64,000 nt of DNA from Stramonita haemastoma (GCA_030674155.1 CM060326.1:37185393-37249392), one strand, 5' to 3'. Numbered from the stretch's first letter, positions 33,995 to 47,323 are shown. Program-made: numbers and translations. Notes: a model not told the origin generated them from the sequence alone.

Positions 33995-34062
33995 TAATGA
34001 CAATGACAATCTTTATTGAATGTAGGCCTCTGCCCATTTTCATTTGGGTACATCAATGCCTG
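33995..34062 (-). repeat. Retroposon 3' end with GTCATT tail (family F)
   Basis: On the minus strand a body segment ends in TTCAATAAAGATTGTCATTG, with AATAAA followed by short GTCATT repeats that pass into the GA/CT microsatellite. This end structure is typical of LINE-driven retroposons. Confidence 0.5.
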
Positions 34063-34278
34063 CAAACACACGAGTGCATATAATTATTATCAAGAAAGAT
34101 TGAAAACAGAGAAAAGTTTGGGATTTTTTAAAGCAAAACTAAACCATAAATGCTTAACACCCAGAGTTGCAACATTCTTGGTAGACAGGAGACGGAGTTC
34201 ACTGTCGCTTAGCTTAAAAGCTTTGTACAGAAACCATGCTAGTTTATTGAAATGTTCTGGATGGCCATAAGGCTCACG

Positions 34279-34339
34279 TACTCTGCTTTCTGAAAATGAC
34301 TGGGAATCTCCTTAGCATGAATGTTCTGAAAGCAGAGTA
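34279..34339. repeat. Perfect 12-bp inverted repeat
   Basis: TACTCTGCTTTC at 34279-34290 and its exact complement GAAAGCAGAGTA at 34328-34339, separated by 37 nt. No T-tract or gene association. Confidence 0.7.
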
Positions 34340-35014
34340 TGTATCACACTGAAATCACGAATGGAATTTATTTTCTTCTGATGCTTGACAAAATGAACAT
34401 TCATTGTTTGTACCTTCTGTACTCATATAACATTTTGTTAAGAATTCGGGAGTCAGTGATGCCAAAACGTACTGGAATAAAGATGTCTCTTAAACACTTT
34501 TGTTGCACACAATCTGAATAAGTTTCTTGTTAAGGAAAGACTTGAAACACGCGTAAAGATTAAACCTGTTGCTGTTACAAACACTTGTCATTCATTTGTG
34601 CATGCACTCATGCAGGAGGTTCAGCTTAAATGATAACAAGAAACTACACACATACAACAATTGGTTTTTAAAGGATACCTCCTGAGGTCACCAGATACTA
34701 TTTTATTCGGAGTTCGGCTAGAAACATTTAAAAATCTCTTGCAAGCAAATAAATGTACTGATTTCCAGACAAAATGCCCAAACTTCGGACGATTACAAAA
34801 GAATTGTTTGAGTTTTTATTGTCGATTATTTTGCAAAACGTTTTCCTGGACATACTGTTATATACTCTGATAATATTAAGGAGTGTCTTTTGCCCTTTCT
34901 CGCAAGCTCTTTAGCACTTTCATTTGAATTCATGATTGTTGTAAAGGCAAAGCCTAGATACACATATTTGTTCACCACTTCTATAGAAACACCGTCAACA
35001 AACTACTTCTCATA

Positions 35015-35015
<1 letters not shown>
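34340..35015. other. Intergenic sequence, no gene seen
   Basis: Two 60-70 residue frames (34339-34521, 34661-34870) lack recognisable domains. Confidence 0.45.
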
Positions 35016-35016
<1 letters not shown>

Positions 35017-35097
<81 letters not shown>

Positions 35098-35146
35098 AGA
35101 AGAAGAAGAAGAAGAAGAAGAAGAAGAAGAAGAAGAAGAAGAAGAG
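35017..35146. repeat. (GA)n followed by (GAA)n microsatellite
   Basis: GA with AGA interruptions to about 35098, then about 15 GAA units. All purine on this strand, so a triplex (H-DNA) fold is possible. Confidence 0.95.
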
Positions 35147-35149
35147 AGC

Positions 35150-36345
35150 GTGTTGATGAGAGGCACAGTAACAGAAATCCAGAGTGCAGATGAATGAACC
35201 TAATTTATTGTTTCATGGCTAAAACAGCCAGTTTGCTCACACTGGCAAAAAATACAACAGCAATACTGCAAATTACTAAACGCGGATTTCACTGCAAAGG
35301 AGTCACAAACATTTAATGACTGTCACTGAAGTAGCTAAAGTCACACCGGATAAAAGGGACTGAGGCCACGTAGAGAAGCCAACCTTTGTAATGCACATGC
35401 AAGCAGATGAATGTTTTTGCCCTATCCAGTTAATTCCCCATTCTTGATAATGCTGATTTTGTCTCATTCTCCTAAAAGCATTCGCCCATTTTAATCACCA
35501 GATGAAATGACAAAGTTTAAAGCATTGCCGTTTATTCCAGTTCATTTTCACAGTTGATTTTATATTTCATTTTCACTAGACGTTTAATTGTGATGCACAC
35601 ATGTTGATATTCAGGGTAACAATCAAATTCAAGGTCATTCGCCCTAACACACAAAACTACTAGGGAGCATATAAAAGTAAGTGTTTATTTTTCCTCACAA
35701 GACAATTTCTTGTAGTAACGGTTTCTCTTGTAGTAATAGAAATCAACGCCTTCTGTACTTTTTGCTCTACTCTTTTTTCTTTTGTTGGTTTTTGTAAGAA
35801 AACGGTTACATAGACTGTTTTCAATGTTTCCATGAATATGAACAATTGAAAAAATGCAATGGTTTTAAGAATGCGTTCATACTAATCTTTTCTTAACAAT
35901 TTTTTTTTCTGTTCAGTTGTGTTAGACATTTTCCCGTGATTGACATTGAAATATTCTGCCTGTTTACACAGACTTGGGTGAGATATATGAACTTTGTCTT
36001 GTTCTTGAGGTGTGCATGAATCTTGGAGCTAGGTTATCTTTATCTAATGCAGATAACGTGTCAGTGATGGGTAAGGTAGGATGGAACACTGGTTAGTGCT
36101 GCCCTTGATCTTCTCCCCTACGACTGCTACAAAACTGGCCTGGCTGTCTGTTTTCGTTAGAATCCTCTTTGACTCTTAGTGTATTGTGATTTGATCACTA
36201 ATGTGTGTAACTCTTTTTTCTTTAGTAGCCCTGTTTTACTCAGTGTATTCTGATGTAATTACTATTGTGTGTAACTCAGTGTGTATACATATAAGCAGCT
36301 CAGTGATGCAAAGATGTGACCACACATTTTCTCGGTTTCCCTCTC
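35150..36345. other. Intergenic sequence, no gene seen
   Basis: AT-leaning. GTGTGTAACTC recurs at 36204 and 36268 with TGTATTGTGAT/TGTATTCTGAT before each, a local duplicate of about 65 bp. Nothing coding recognised. Confidence 0.45.
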
Positions 36346-36349
36346 TTGG

Positions 36350-36407
36350 ACTGTCTCTCTCTTTCTCTGTCTGTGTCTCTGTCTCTCTTTATTTCTCTCT
36401 CTCTCTG

Positions 36408-36459
<52 letters not shown>

Positions 36460-36511
36460 GCACGCACACACACACACACACATACACACACACGCACGCC
36501 ACGCACGCACG

Positions 36512-36589
<78 letters not shown>
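36350..36589. repeat. CT-rich then (CA)n microsatellite
   Basis: CT with TGTCT variants to 36420, then CA with ACGC interruptions to 36589. It stops directly at the start of A4. Confidence 0.95.
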
Positions 36590-36590
<1 letters not shown>

Positions 36591-36591
<1 letters not shown>

Positions 36592-36800
36592 TGCCATAAA
36601 TCTCTAGTTCGCGCATTTTGCATAATCGTGGCTAAACTGGTTTATCAAGTGCAAATCAGAAATTCAACAGAGTGATTAAATGTTGACAATAGCTGACATT
36701 ATCTTGCGTGCATGTGAAAATGTTTTCTTAGATGTTTTTAAAATTGCATTATTTCATTTGCCTGATTCACAGAGAAGAAAAAACTAATGTTAAATGCATG
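36591..36800 (+). repeat. Family A element, copy A4
   Basis: ATTGCCATAAATCTCTAGTT head like A2, then TTGCATAATCGTGGCTAAAC, AAATCAGAAATTCAACAGAG, AAATGTTGACAATAGCTGAC, TTGCCTGATTCACAGAG. Followed by unit I as in A2, which defines a subfamily. Confidence 0.85.
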
Positions 36801-36814
36801 GAACATGTACCAGT

Positions 36815-36885
36815 CACTGTGATGCAGTGGTTTGTGCTTTGAGTACTGCTAGTAGGTTGCGGGCTCGAATCTCAAGAACCTTTAG
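36815..36885 (+). repeat. tRNA-like SINE unit I, copy 2
   Basis: TGATGCAGTGGTTTGTGCTT and GTTGCGGGCTCGAATCTC match unit I copy 1, including the B-box. Confidence 0.65.
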
Positions 36886-36889
36886 TTTA

Positions 36890-38190
36890 CTATGAGCTCA
36901 TTAAGGTGACTGGAATCACAGAGCTGAGCGTAATTCTCTTGCAGTCTTAATATTTTTTCCGGCAGAACTTGACCAGCATTACAGGTGTATGTAGTGCTCA
37001 GACCCTGTTGATATCAGAATATGATATCCTGTGATTCCAAGTGCACAGCACACCCCTGTCTTTTGGTCTAAGCCTGATGCGTTCCCATAGCATTGTAATG
37101 AATCGTCATGTTTTTCAATAGCCATCATGCAATAACAGAAAACGGTTTCTGAGATGGTAGCCCCTGCGGCTTGGCGCTATGGCGACCTCAGGTATCGATT
37201 TTTCACGCACTATGCTAAGTTAGTAACAAAGCTTTGAGGATCCAAAGCTCGCTGAAAAAAGATTTCTGGAGGGACTTTGTGATGGTGACCACTACAGGTA
37301 GATGTGTCAGTCGGTCTGCCTCCGCAACTAAGCTGACATTGTCACCAGTATGGGTCTTCATGGGTAGTGTTCTGTGTATGCTGGTTCAGATCAGATACCA
37401 CTCGACACCCCTATAAAGATCAAACAGCAGTGCAGGGTCCTGTTGGTTGGTGGCTTCATGCTGATTTTACAGTCAGAAATTGCGTGTGGGCTTTTGCTCC
37501 TGGGGACTCGACATAACGAACCTTGGTATAGCTCGTGCAGAGAGCTCAGAATATAAGCTATGTGAAAAAAACAACAACAAAAACAGCACAACAGGAACAT
37601 CAGAGATGAGACTACAAAACATAGACGCTTGAAGCATGTGCCCAGGTCATGTGAAGAAATTTGCTGCCCACTACGACATAGTCATGCTTGATTGATGAAG
37701 ACTATCGCTTTTCCCTGTACTTTTGGCAGTGTTGTTGTTACGCCAACTAAGTTTACTAATCAAATAATTGGTTGCTTTCCTTTTTTACTCTGTTGTAATT
37801 GAAAGAAATAGAATGATTTCACAATAATTTAGTAAACACAAAAATAAACAGGATGACAGACGCGTAATATGGTCATAGACACGGACAGAGAGATAGACAC
37901 ACAGGTGAAAAGATGAGACATGAATGGAAACGGTCGCAAAAGTAAGAGGACGTATTTGCATGCTGAAATGGCTTAAGTTAATCATGTTGCAAAAAAATAA
38001 AGTCTCCGAGCTTTATTAAGCTTGAAATCCATAATATAAAGTTACAGCATTCAGCAACTGTCACAGAAATAGCTAAAATCACTCAAGATAAAAAGTAAGC
38101 AAACCCAAGCAGAATGTTCAAGAGAGCCAAAGTATGCTTTGGGAGGTTTTCAACTCTTGTCCTACAACTTTTCTGGTTAAAATAAATTCG
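36890..38190. other. Intergenic sequence, no gene seen
   Basis: Includes a less AT-rich patch at 37150-37550 with frames of 60 residues on both strands. I recognise no domain. It could be an old transposon segment. Confidence 0.45.
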
Positions 38191-38194
38191 GGAA

Positions 38195-38360
38195 CACATT
38201 AAAACCTGTTCCACCTTTTGGAAAAGTAAGCCCTATGTGCTGGTTTGAAAGGATGACAAAATTTTATAAACTATGTGCATATGGGTACTGGATGTAAAAG
38301 GACATTAGCGCTTACTTCATTATGCTTGAATACAAGAATACATGAAGAAATGAAAAAAAG
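38195..38360 (+). repeat. SINE family B, 3' half, copy B9
   Basis: ATTAAAACCTGTTCCACCTT, GGATGACAAAATTTTATAAA, GGTACTGGATGTAAAAGGAC, GCGCTTACTTCATTAT and a tail with AATACAAGAATACATG follow the 3' half of B1 in order. The tRNA-like head is missing (5' truncated). Confidence 0.65.
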
Positions 38361-38769
38361 TTAAATGATCAAGCGAGCTTATAAAAGTATAAATTTCTTA
38401 CTAGGGAAAGAAACCCAAATGAACGTGATGGTTTCTTGATACGTATCACGGTTGTTCTGTGCAAAAAGTTTTTTTTCCATACCCTGTAGAAACATACAAT
38501 TACCACACAACCGATTTTTTTCTCCAAATATTACTCTTCGCTAAAGGGAGATATTGATATCAGGCGATGTGCCAATGCCTGTAATTTCAGGACAGCATCA
38601 GCCATCATCATCTAGCACTGAGTGAGTCGTCTTCAAATGGGTTTTTACACCGGTCTGCCTCAGGACCAACACAGATTGCAGATTTTCAAATGCATTAAAA
38701 ACCATTTGGACAAAAATATTGACTAGTTGATTACGCAGGTACATCTTTACGGAGCAGGATAAAAGAGCG

Positions 38770-39590
<821 letters not shown>

Positions 39591-39639
39591 TCTGTGCCTT
39601 CACCCTTCGCTATTAATTGTTGTTGTCACACCTTTCCCT

Positions 39640-39700
39640 CAGCTTAATACTGTGGGGGTCACCCACAATATGGACTCTGACTCGCTCATCTCCTCTGGAA
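39640..39700 (+). repeat. Short repeat J, copy 2
   Basis: Partner of 30825-30880, sharing the GGGGGTCACCCA core. Confidence 0.45.
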
Positions 39701-40084
39701 TTCCTTGTGAAATTGCAAGTACACACTAAATGAGAAGTTTGTGTGTAGGACTGATGGTCAAGTACCTTGCAACATAAGCAGTTATAGTCAGACTTCAAAG
39801 GAATTTATTGCTTGAATATGATTTTTATAATTATGTTGTACTGTAAATCATGTAGCATGATCAGATAGCCTTTTTAGCATAGAGGTCCATGGAGGACTAC
39901 AAAATAAAACAAGAGGCAGACTCAGAAAGACATTGAATGAGCAACTTTTTTAAATGGACCTAACAGAGTTTTGCTGAGACGAAGGCGTTGAAACACAATT
40001 GCCCCAGATGAAAGAAGTCGGTGTTGTCATCAGTATAGCACCCCTATGACTAGTCTAGATTATGGGACTTGTGGAGGGAATTGG

Positions 40085-40232
40085 ATTAGAGTGGAGCGCA
40101 GTGGGGTGGTGGGTTGCAATGCAGTGTGGTATAGAGTGGTGCAGTGTAGGGTAGTATAGTGTAGTGGAATGGAATGTAGGGTAGGGTAGGCTGGGTAGTG
40201 CAGTGTTGTGCAGGGTAGTGTAGTAGCATAAT
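40085..40232 (-). repeat. CACTA-type tract, inverted
   Basis: Read on the minus strand: CTACACTACACT, CCTACACTGCACCAC, TACACTGCATTGC words. The only copy of this tract type in reverse orientation. Confidence 0.75.
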
Positions 40233-40375
40233 GTACATTATTGATGATGGTGATGCTGTTGTTTTTGCATGCACTTATGTGAGTGGATTTATAAACATTC
40301 CTTTATAAACCCTTATGTGACAAACACAACGGGCTTTACCACTTAATTTTGCATGTGTGTGTGTGTTTTCATTTC

Positions 40376-40471
40376 GAGGATAATGGAATAAGCCCTTATG
40401 TGCTCTTTTGCACCCAGTCCCCCGTGTGTATGCAGTTTTATAAATGTTGTCATCCGTTCCCTCTAGCACAC
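40376..40471 (-). repeat. SINE family B, 3' fragment B7, cut by (GT)n
   Basis: GATAATGGAATAAGCCCTTA, CACCCAGTCCCCCGTGTGTA, ATGCAGTTTTATAAATG, CATCCGTTCCC then GCACAC. From here a GT tract replaces the rest of the SINE. B8 is cut at the same internal point. Confidence 0.75.
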
Positions 40472-40500
40472 TGTGTGTGTGTGTGTGTTTGTGTTGTTTG
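40472..40500. repeat. (GT)n microsatellite within SINE B7
   Basis: Short GT tract beginning at the GCACAC word of the SINE. Confidence 0.85.
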
Positions 40501-40558
40501 TGTCCCCGTGTGCATGCGCAACGCGTTAGTGTTAGCAATGATCAGCCATGTACAGGCA

Positions 40559-40962
<404 letters not shown>

Positions 40963-41265
40963 GGGGACTGTCATCAATCAATGGATTGGCTAACTTTGCA
41001 TAAACATGACTAACCCTGTTTGTAAAACACACATCAGAAATGCAGTAGCATGATTGAAAAGTTGAAAAATTGCGACGTTATTTTGCAAGCATCTCATTTC
41101 AATGTTAGATCGCTATCTTGCAGAATGTTGTTACTGCTGGTGCCTGATTTACGGACAAGAGCAAAGTGACACCTGAAATAATGGGATCAAGTTTAATCAT
41201 CATCATTTAAGCAAACTTGATAACCACCCCCACCCCAACCCACCTCATTCATATTGCTGAACATG
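40963..41265 (+). repeat. Family A element, copy A6
   Basis: GGGGACTGTCATCAATCAAT head, TTTGCATAAACATGACTAAC, ACACATCAGAAATGCAGTAG, GCATCTCATTTCAATGTTAG, GCAGAATGTTGTTACTG, TGCCTGATTTACGG, then an AATCATCATCATTTAAGC string. Confidence 0.85.
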
Positions 41266-41307
41266 TTTTTGTAGTGGCCGTGTGCTTTGTAGTTCATTGC
41301 GAATTTG

Positions 41308-41505
41308 TTATTCTTTATAGTGATATTGGTGTTGTGTGATAGTAGCTCATTACTATTTCTTATTCTTGATTGTGATAACGCTGTTACGTGAAAGTCTATT
41401 CATTGATATTTTCTTATTCTTTATAATACTGATGCGTTAATGTCTATTTATTGCTTTTTTTTTAATTCTTGAATATGATCTTAGTGTTGATTATATCAGC
41501 GTCAG
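41308..41505 (+). repeat. Degenerate minisatellite, period about 50 bp
   Basis: Four units start TTATTCTTTATAGTGATA (41308), TTATTCTTGATTGTGATA (41360), TTATTCTTTATAATACTGAT (41414) and TTAATTCTTGAATATGAT (41462). Unit lengths are 52, 54 and 48 bp, and the last is incomplete. Noncoding. Confidence 0.7.
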
Positions 41506-41694
41506 TTATTTTACCTATCTTCATAACTTGTTTAGGATACACTCTAATGGACTGATGTCCCCACCTTGTCTATGCCTCTATCTTGACTGAAGCATGTGTG
41601 TGTGTCAAAGTCAAAATTTGATATCCAGATGGTACATTAAGTATGCGATGAATTTGCTTTTTCAACATCAAACCATCTATGTAGAAAAAAACAA

Positions 41695-41696
<2 letters not shown>

Positions 41697-41768
<72 letters not shown>
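41697..41768. repeat. (GT)n microsatellite
   Basis: About 36 uninterrupted GT units. Confidence 0.95.
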
Positions 41769-41769
<1 letters not shown>

Positions 41770-41944
41770 GTGCACTTAAACGGCATTCAGTTATTAGTGA
41801 TAGCGTCTTTAATGTTAATCTCGTAATGACCAGCCTCCCTTGCTGGTGTGCTTTTCTTCTGTCTCTCTGTCACTTTCCGTCTCCCGATTTGTCTGTATGT
41901 GTGCTTGTCTGTCTATATTTTTCTTTAACTTTCCATCTCTCCAT

Positions 41945-42202
<258 letters not shown>

Positions 42203-42475
42203 AAGGGGACCATCATCAATCAATAGTTTGCATATTCTGCATAATCATGGCTAACCTTGTTTGCCGAGCACCGACCAGAAATCCAACGTGTTGACGAAAG
42301 CTGTCCTTATCTTACGGGCATCTTATTTAAGCTTTGCTCCGTGTTTTGTAGAATGTTGTTGTTCGATTTGTCTGATTTGCAAGAGAAAAAATTCTGACCT
42401 GTTAGAAGTATGAGCCAGGGTTATTAACCATCAGTTATTAAGCAAGCTTACTTCCCACCCTCAGCTGTTTGTTAA
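42203..42475 (+). repeat. Family A element, copy A7
   Basis: AAGGGGACCATCATCAATCA head, TTTGCATATTCTGCATAATC, ATGGCTAACCTTGTTTGC, ACCAGAAATCCAAC, GTTGACGAAAGCTG, GTAGAATGTTGTTG, GTCTGATTTGC, CATCAGTTATTAAGCAAGC. Confidence 0.85.
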
Positions 42476-42481
42476 ACACCT

Positions 42482-42511
42482 TGTTGTTGTTGTTGTTGTT
42501 GTTGTTGTTAG
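42482..42511. repeat. (TTG)n microsatellite
   Basis: Nine to ten TTG units just after A7. Confidence 0.95.
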
Positions 42512-43000
42512 CGGTGGTGGTGGTGATGTTGTTATTACTTGTCTTTGTTGCTGCTACTGTTGTTCATGTTGCTTGTATTGTGTTTTCACAGCTAAATTTT
42601 TTGTAATGGTAATAGTATGGTGTTGTCAGAAAGTGCACCATCCAAAGTGTATGATGTTTCTTTGCTATGGATTTCATACAAGATTTGAACCTCATAAATT
42701 TCAGAATAGTGTCTGCTTCATGGCTTTACCTTAAAATCATAGAATTACTTGACAATTATCGCAAGTGTGTGTATCTCTTAGACCTTGGTTGACATGAGGA
42801 TATGATATGAAACATAGCACGGAAAACTGTAACAAAATGTCTCTACACTACTGCACCCTCCTCTCTCTGTCCTCACTTGTACACTTCATCTCCATCCCTT
42901 TTGTTCTGCTGCAGATATCCTGTACCACAAACACCTAGATTCACACAATTCACCGTTAGCCGCCGCTCTTTCTCTATTTCTGGTCCATCGATCTAGAATG
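42512..43000. other. Intergenic sequence, no gene seen
   Basis: No frame or repeat family recognised. Confidence 0.45.
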
Positions 43001-43002
43001 GT

Positions 43003-43401
<399 letters not shown>

Positions 43402-43551
43402 GCCAAAAGCCTACGTATGACACTTTTAAATCCAGCCTCAAGACCTACTTACTTCCAGCCTAAGATCTTTTCCCTGCAGTTTCATCTCCTATCCCTCCCT
43501 GCCATTCAACAGCCGGAATCCTCATTACCTCGCCAAAATGTGTCACCTAGG

Positions 43552-43552
<1 letters not shown>

Positions 43553-43624
<72 letters not shown>

Positions 43625-43838
43625 GTGCTTGCGCGTGTGTGGTGTGTGTGTGTGCGTAGGCGTGCGTGCGTTGTGCTTGCATGTGTGTGTGTGTGCTTGT
43701 GTGTGTCTGTGTATGTGTGTGTGTGTGTTGTGCTTGCATGTGTGTGTGTGTGCGTGGGCGTGCGTGCGGGCGTTTTGCTTGCGTGCGTGTGTGCGTGCGT
43801 GTGTGTGTGTTTGTGTGTGTGTGTGTTTGTGTGTGTGA
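43553..43838. repeat. (GT)n microsatellite with higher-order variants
   Basis: Clean GT to 43623, then a degenerate region where TTGTGCTTGC plus a GT run recurs about every 50-60 bp (near 43622, 43670, 43728, and as TTTTGCTTGC at 43774). Confidence 0.9.
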
Positions 43839-43960
43839 ATTAAATTATATCAAATTAAACTCAGTAAAGCTGATTGTGACTGGGTGCTGTCGTAAGAATA
43901 GGTTCCACTTTGTTACACAAGGTATAGCACTATAGAAACTCCACATAATGTCACTCACTC

Positions 43961-44835
43961 TCACTCAGTCCCATGTCCCAAAGGACGTAGGGGGAACATG
44001 AGAGAAGACGCAACGGAGATCTTTTTCCATGCTTCACGATCCTGTGTGGCTAGTAGGAGGCGTTGCAGGGGTTGGGCAGTCCAGTCTTTGATGTTGTCAA
44101 CCATGATTTCTTTTGGCGGCCTCTTCTTCTTTTGCCCTCGACTGTTCCTTGCAAGATGGTTTTTGCTAGGGTGTTGTGTCTTGTGGTGTGACCAAACCAC
44201 ATCAGCTTTCTCCTCTTTATGGTGGAGAGCAAAGGCTCTTGGGGGCCCACACGCTTTTTGATTTCCTCTTTCACATAGTTATTGGTCTTGTGTTCTTTGT
44301 ATGATATTTTGAGGAGTCTTCTGTGGCACTTGTTCTCGAATGCTTGGATTCTTCTCTCTAACTCTGCTGTCAGAGTCCATGATTCACAGCCATATAGGAG
44401 GACAGATATTACGAGGGATTTGTAGAGGTGGTATTTGGTGCAGAAGCTGATGTTGTTGCTTCTGATGATCCTCTGGAGTCTGACTAGAGCAGATGTTGCT
44501 GTTGCAATGCGAGCTTTCACCTCATTGTTTGATGTGCCATCTTTTGTTAGGATGGAGCCTAAGTATTTGAATTGGCTCACCTCTTCCAATATTTCTCCAT
44601 TCATCTTTAATTCCGTGCTGTCATTACTCGCGCTGTTGACCATGATCTTCGATTTCTCTGTACTGACCTCCATGCCGTATGCGCTCGCTCGGTCTGTTAG
44701 ACTGTCTGTGAGGATTTGCAGTTCTTGTTTGCTGCTGCCCATGAGGTCAATGTCATCTGCAAATCTGAGGTTGCAAAGGGGTCTTCCACAATGGAGATGG
44801 AAGTGTGGTGGTTTTGCAGTGTCTCTGTCATGATG
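43961..44835 (-). pseudogene. 5'-truncated, frameshifted LINE reverse transcriptase
   Basis: The minus-strand main frame (44856 down to 44050) contains L-R-F-A-D-D-I-D, the catalytic F-A-D-D box of non-LTR reverse transcriptases, at 44746-44763. It then has E-K-S-K-I-M, F-K-Y-L-G-S, L-L-Y-G-C-E-S-W and a G-K-R-R-R-G-R C-terminal motif. The palm motifs that precede F-A-D-D and the endonuclease are absent, so well over half the usual protein is missing. There are two apparent single-base losses. One is near 44790, just before the G-R-P upstream of F-A-D-D. The other is near 44100, after which the correct reading continues in another frame (N-I-K-D-W to the stop at 43961). It is a dead copy. The clade (RTE, Jockey or CR1-like) cannot be settled by eye. 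Confidence 0.85.
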
Positions 44836-44861
44836 TAATGATACATAATGTATCATTTTTT

Positions 44862-44996
44862 ATCATTATTATCATCATTATTATTATTATCATTATTATC
44901 ATATCATTGATTATTATTATTATATTATTATTATCATCATCATTGTCATCATCATCAGTATTATTGTTATTGCTATTATTATTATTATTATCATCA

Positions 44997-45057
<61 letters not shown>
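44862..45057. repeat. (ATT)n/(ATC)n microsatellite
   Basis: ATT units with ATC variants, clean at 45000-45055. It borders the 5' truncation point of the LINE relic. Confidence 0.95.
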
Positions 45058-45058
<1 letters not shown>

Positions 45059-45199
45059 ACAGCCTTGTCCAAGAAGCTCATCTGACCTAGGCCACGGGTA
45101 TACACTTTAACTCCTCTTGAAGTGCGTACTTACAGTCTCACAGTGATTCCAGGGTGTCATGATTGAGACTCGAGACATTTTCTTTTGAAGGTTTTTTGT

Positions 45200-45700
45200 T
45201 TTGTTTTGTTTTTTAGCTAGTTTTCTTTTTCAAAGACTCAAAAAAATGTACAGTTTAAAATCCTTTGAAAGAAGTATCACAAAAGCTGTACAGGAAAGGC
45301 TTCCAGACTTAAGAACATAACTTTTCTTTCATTCCTGTGATGCTTTTAGTTGAGCCTCCTCCTTTGATGTCTTCCCTACTGCCCTGGTTCTTTATAGTCT
45401 GCCCCTCGTCTTCTGAGCTACAGAATCATCCAAAGTCAGCAGCTTAAAGACAGAGATCAGCTGCCTTTTGTTACAGGAGTCGCACCATTAGCAGCCATGT
45501 TGCTAGGAGCTTCCCTTTCCCTCCGCCCCTCCCTCACCTGGTGATAATGTGTGTGCAATATTTTTGGTCACGACAAGTTAGTGTGGCGCCGTGACCTTTA
45601 CTATGACCTGCGCATTGATATTTAGGCTCTGTCCAGAACGTTTTGTTTGAATGTTGCCAAAGGAAATGTTTCAAAGGGCTTTGGGCTGGTATATTCTAAT
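45200..45700 (+). repeat. Local duplicate R, copy 1
   Basis: Aligns with 48040-48550. Examples are GTCGCACCATTAGCAGCCAT with CTGCGCCATTAGCAGCAACA, CCTGGTTCTT with the same string, and GGGCTTTGGGCTGGTAT with GGGGTCTTGGCTGGTAC. No frame is conserved. Spacing between copies is about 2.8 kb. Confidence 0.7.
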
Positions 45701-46500
45701 AAGCTCAAATAAACTTCGGGTGCACATTTTTTTTTGTTTTTAGTAAAACCTATTTCGGTGATTTTTTCTCCTCTGAGTTTATTAGTTCAGGAGAGTGTGT
45801 AAACAAACGTAATGCTTAGATCTATACTAAGTGTGCATTTTAGTGATGGTTTTGATATTTTTCAAACCAAAAGAAAATCTGATAAGAAGTAAACCAACAT
45901 GGGATGTTTTACAGCGCAAGTATGCTCATTAAGACACGGTAGTATAATCCTGCATATTTATATCAACATAATCATATTTCCAGTTGTGTTTATGGACACA
46001 CGCCTTTCACCAATATTAAGTTGGGCAATGGGGGTCGAAACCGATGAAATTTTGTTTACAAGCCCATGTTAAAAGTTCGCCATAAATTGAAAGGGCATCA
46101 CTTATAAAGCATAAAAATCAAAGACTTACTCAGCTTTCTTCACTCTTGCCATGGAAACAATCCAATATGGCCGCCCAAACTAAATGTTTCAAACTCCTAA
46201 ACCTTTTTATCTATAAGAAGTTGAAAGAATCTGTTTCTACAGACCTTTTGCAACCTGAATTGTTTTAATTCACACAGGGAAACCTTCATAAATGTATCCA
46301 GCGATATTTTATTCTTAAAAAAGCAAAACATGATTTGGGGCATTTTTGGACCCGTGTCTACCCTTAACATGATTCAGCCTGTTCCATTCAGTTATGTACC
46401 CTTGCTATTTGGATTTTTTAAAATCCAGTTGTTGTTATTTTTTAGCTATGACACACAATGTACTACCTGTAGATTTTAGGTGATCCAGTGGTTTAAACAC
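45701..46500. other. Intergenic sequence, no gene seen
   Basis: AT-leaning with a CAATATGGCCGCCC word near 46171. Nothing recognised. Confidence 0.45.
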
Positions 46501-46633
46501 TAGTATGAAAACAGCTCTTTTTACGGCCCTTCACAACCTTCTTTTACATTGTTGCAAATCAAGCAACATCCTTTGTCATGTCTTTGTGTATGGCTTCACA
46601 CAAACACATACGCACGCACACATACACTTATAC

Positions 46634-46636
<3 letters not shown>

Positions 46637-46708
<72 letters not shown>

Positions 46709-46709
46709 A
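46637..46709. repeat. (GA)n microsatellite
   Basis: GA run with two GGA interruptions. Confidence 0.95.
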
Positions 46710-47320
46710 TTTCAACAGCATAAACAATATTCATCCAAAATATAGGACCTCAATTTCAAACTTATTTTTCAGGCTAAAAACATGCAAATAAGCAACTCCA
46801 ATGTGTAAAGGATACCAAAAAAACCGTAATAAGTGAGATAAACTAGCCCCTTTTGCTTTATAATTGTTTGCAAATATTATGTAGAGTATGTTCAGCAGCG
46901 TCCCTTGCCAGTTTGAATATGTTCACTCCATTATGAACATCACACTTCTGTTTCTCTTACGTGTTTGTTTTAAAAAGATATTTTTAAAAAGTTGCCTTGA
47001 AACCTCAGCGGTTTTAGCTAAACGTGTAGGTTTTCACCAAGACAGACGTTAGTAATGAATGAAGGAACATTCTCAATAGCCGAAAGATTAAAACGTAAAC
47101 GACTTTCTGTTTTGTTTCCTTCTAATGCTGAAACCGAAATGCAATTGCGAACCATTTGCATGAATTGCTAGATAACGTAAACTCATTTCAAGGAAGACGG
47201 ATCACAGCTAAGAAAGAATGGCTACACAAGTTTGCATAACAAAGCAAGCATCTGACTGGACGGACTGGCGTTTGATGCAATGCAGACACGGTTTCCTATC
47301 ATTACACCCGTTTGCAGATT
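46710..47320. other. Intergenic sequence, no gene seen
   Basis: No frame or family recognised. Confidence 0.45.
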
Positions 47321-47323
47321 TGT

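Noticed and set aside
44435..44833. 132-residue plus-strand frame
   Set aside because: Antisense shadow of the LINE reverse-transcriptase relic.
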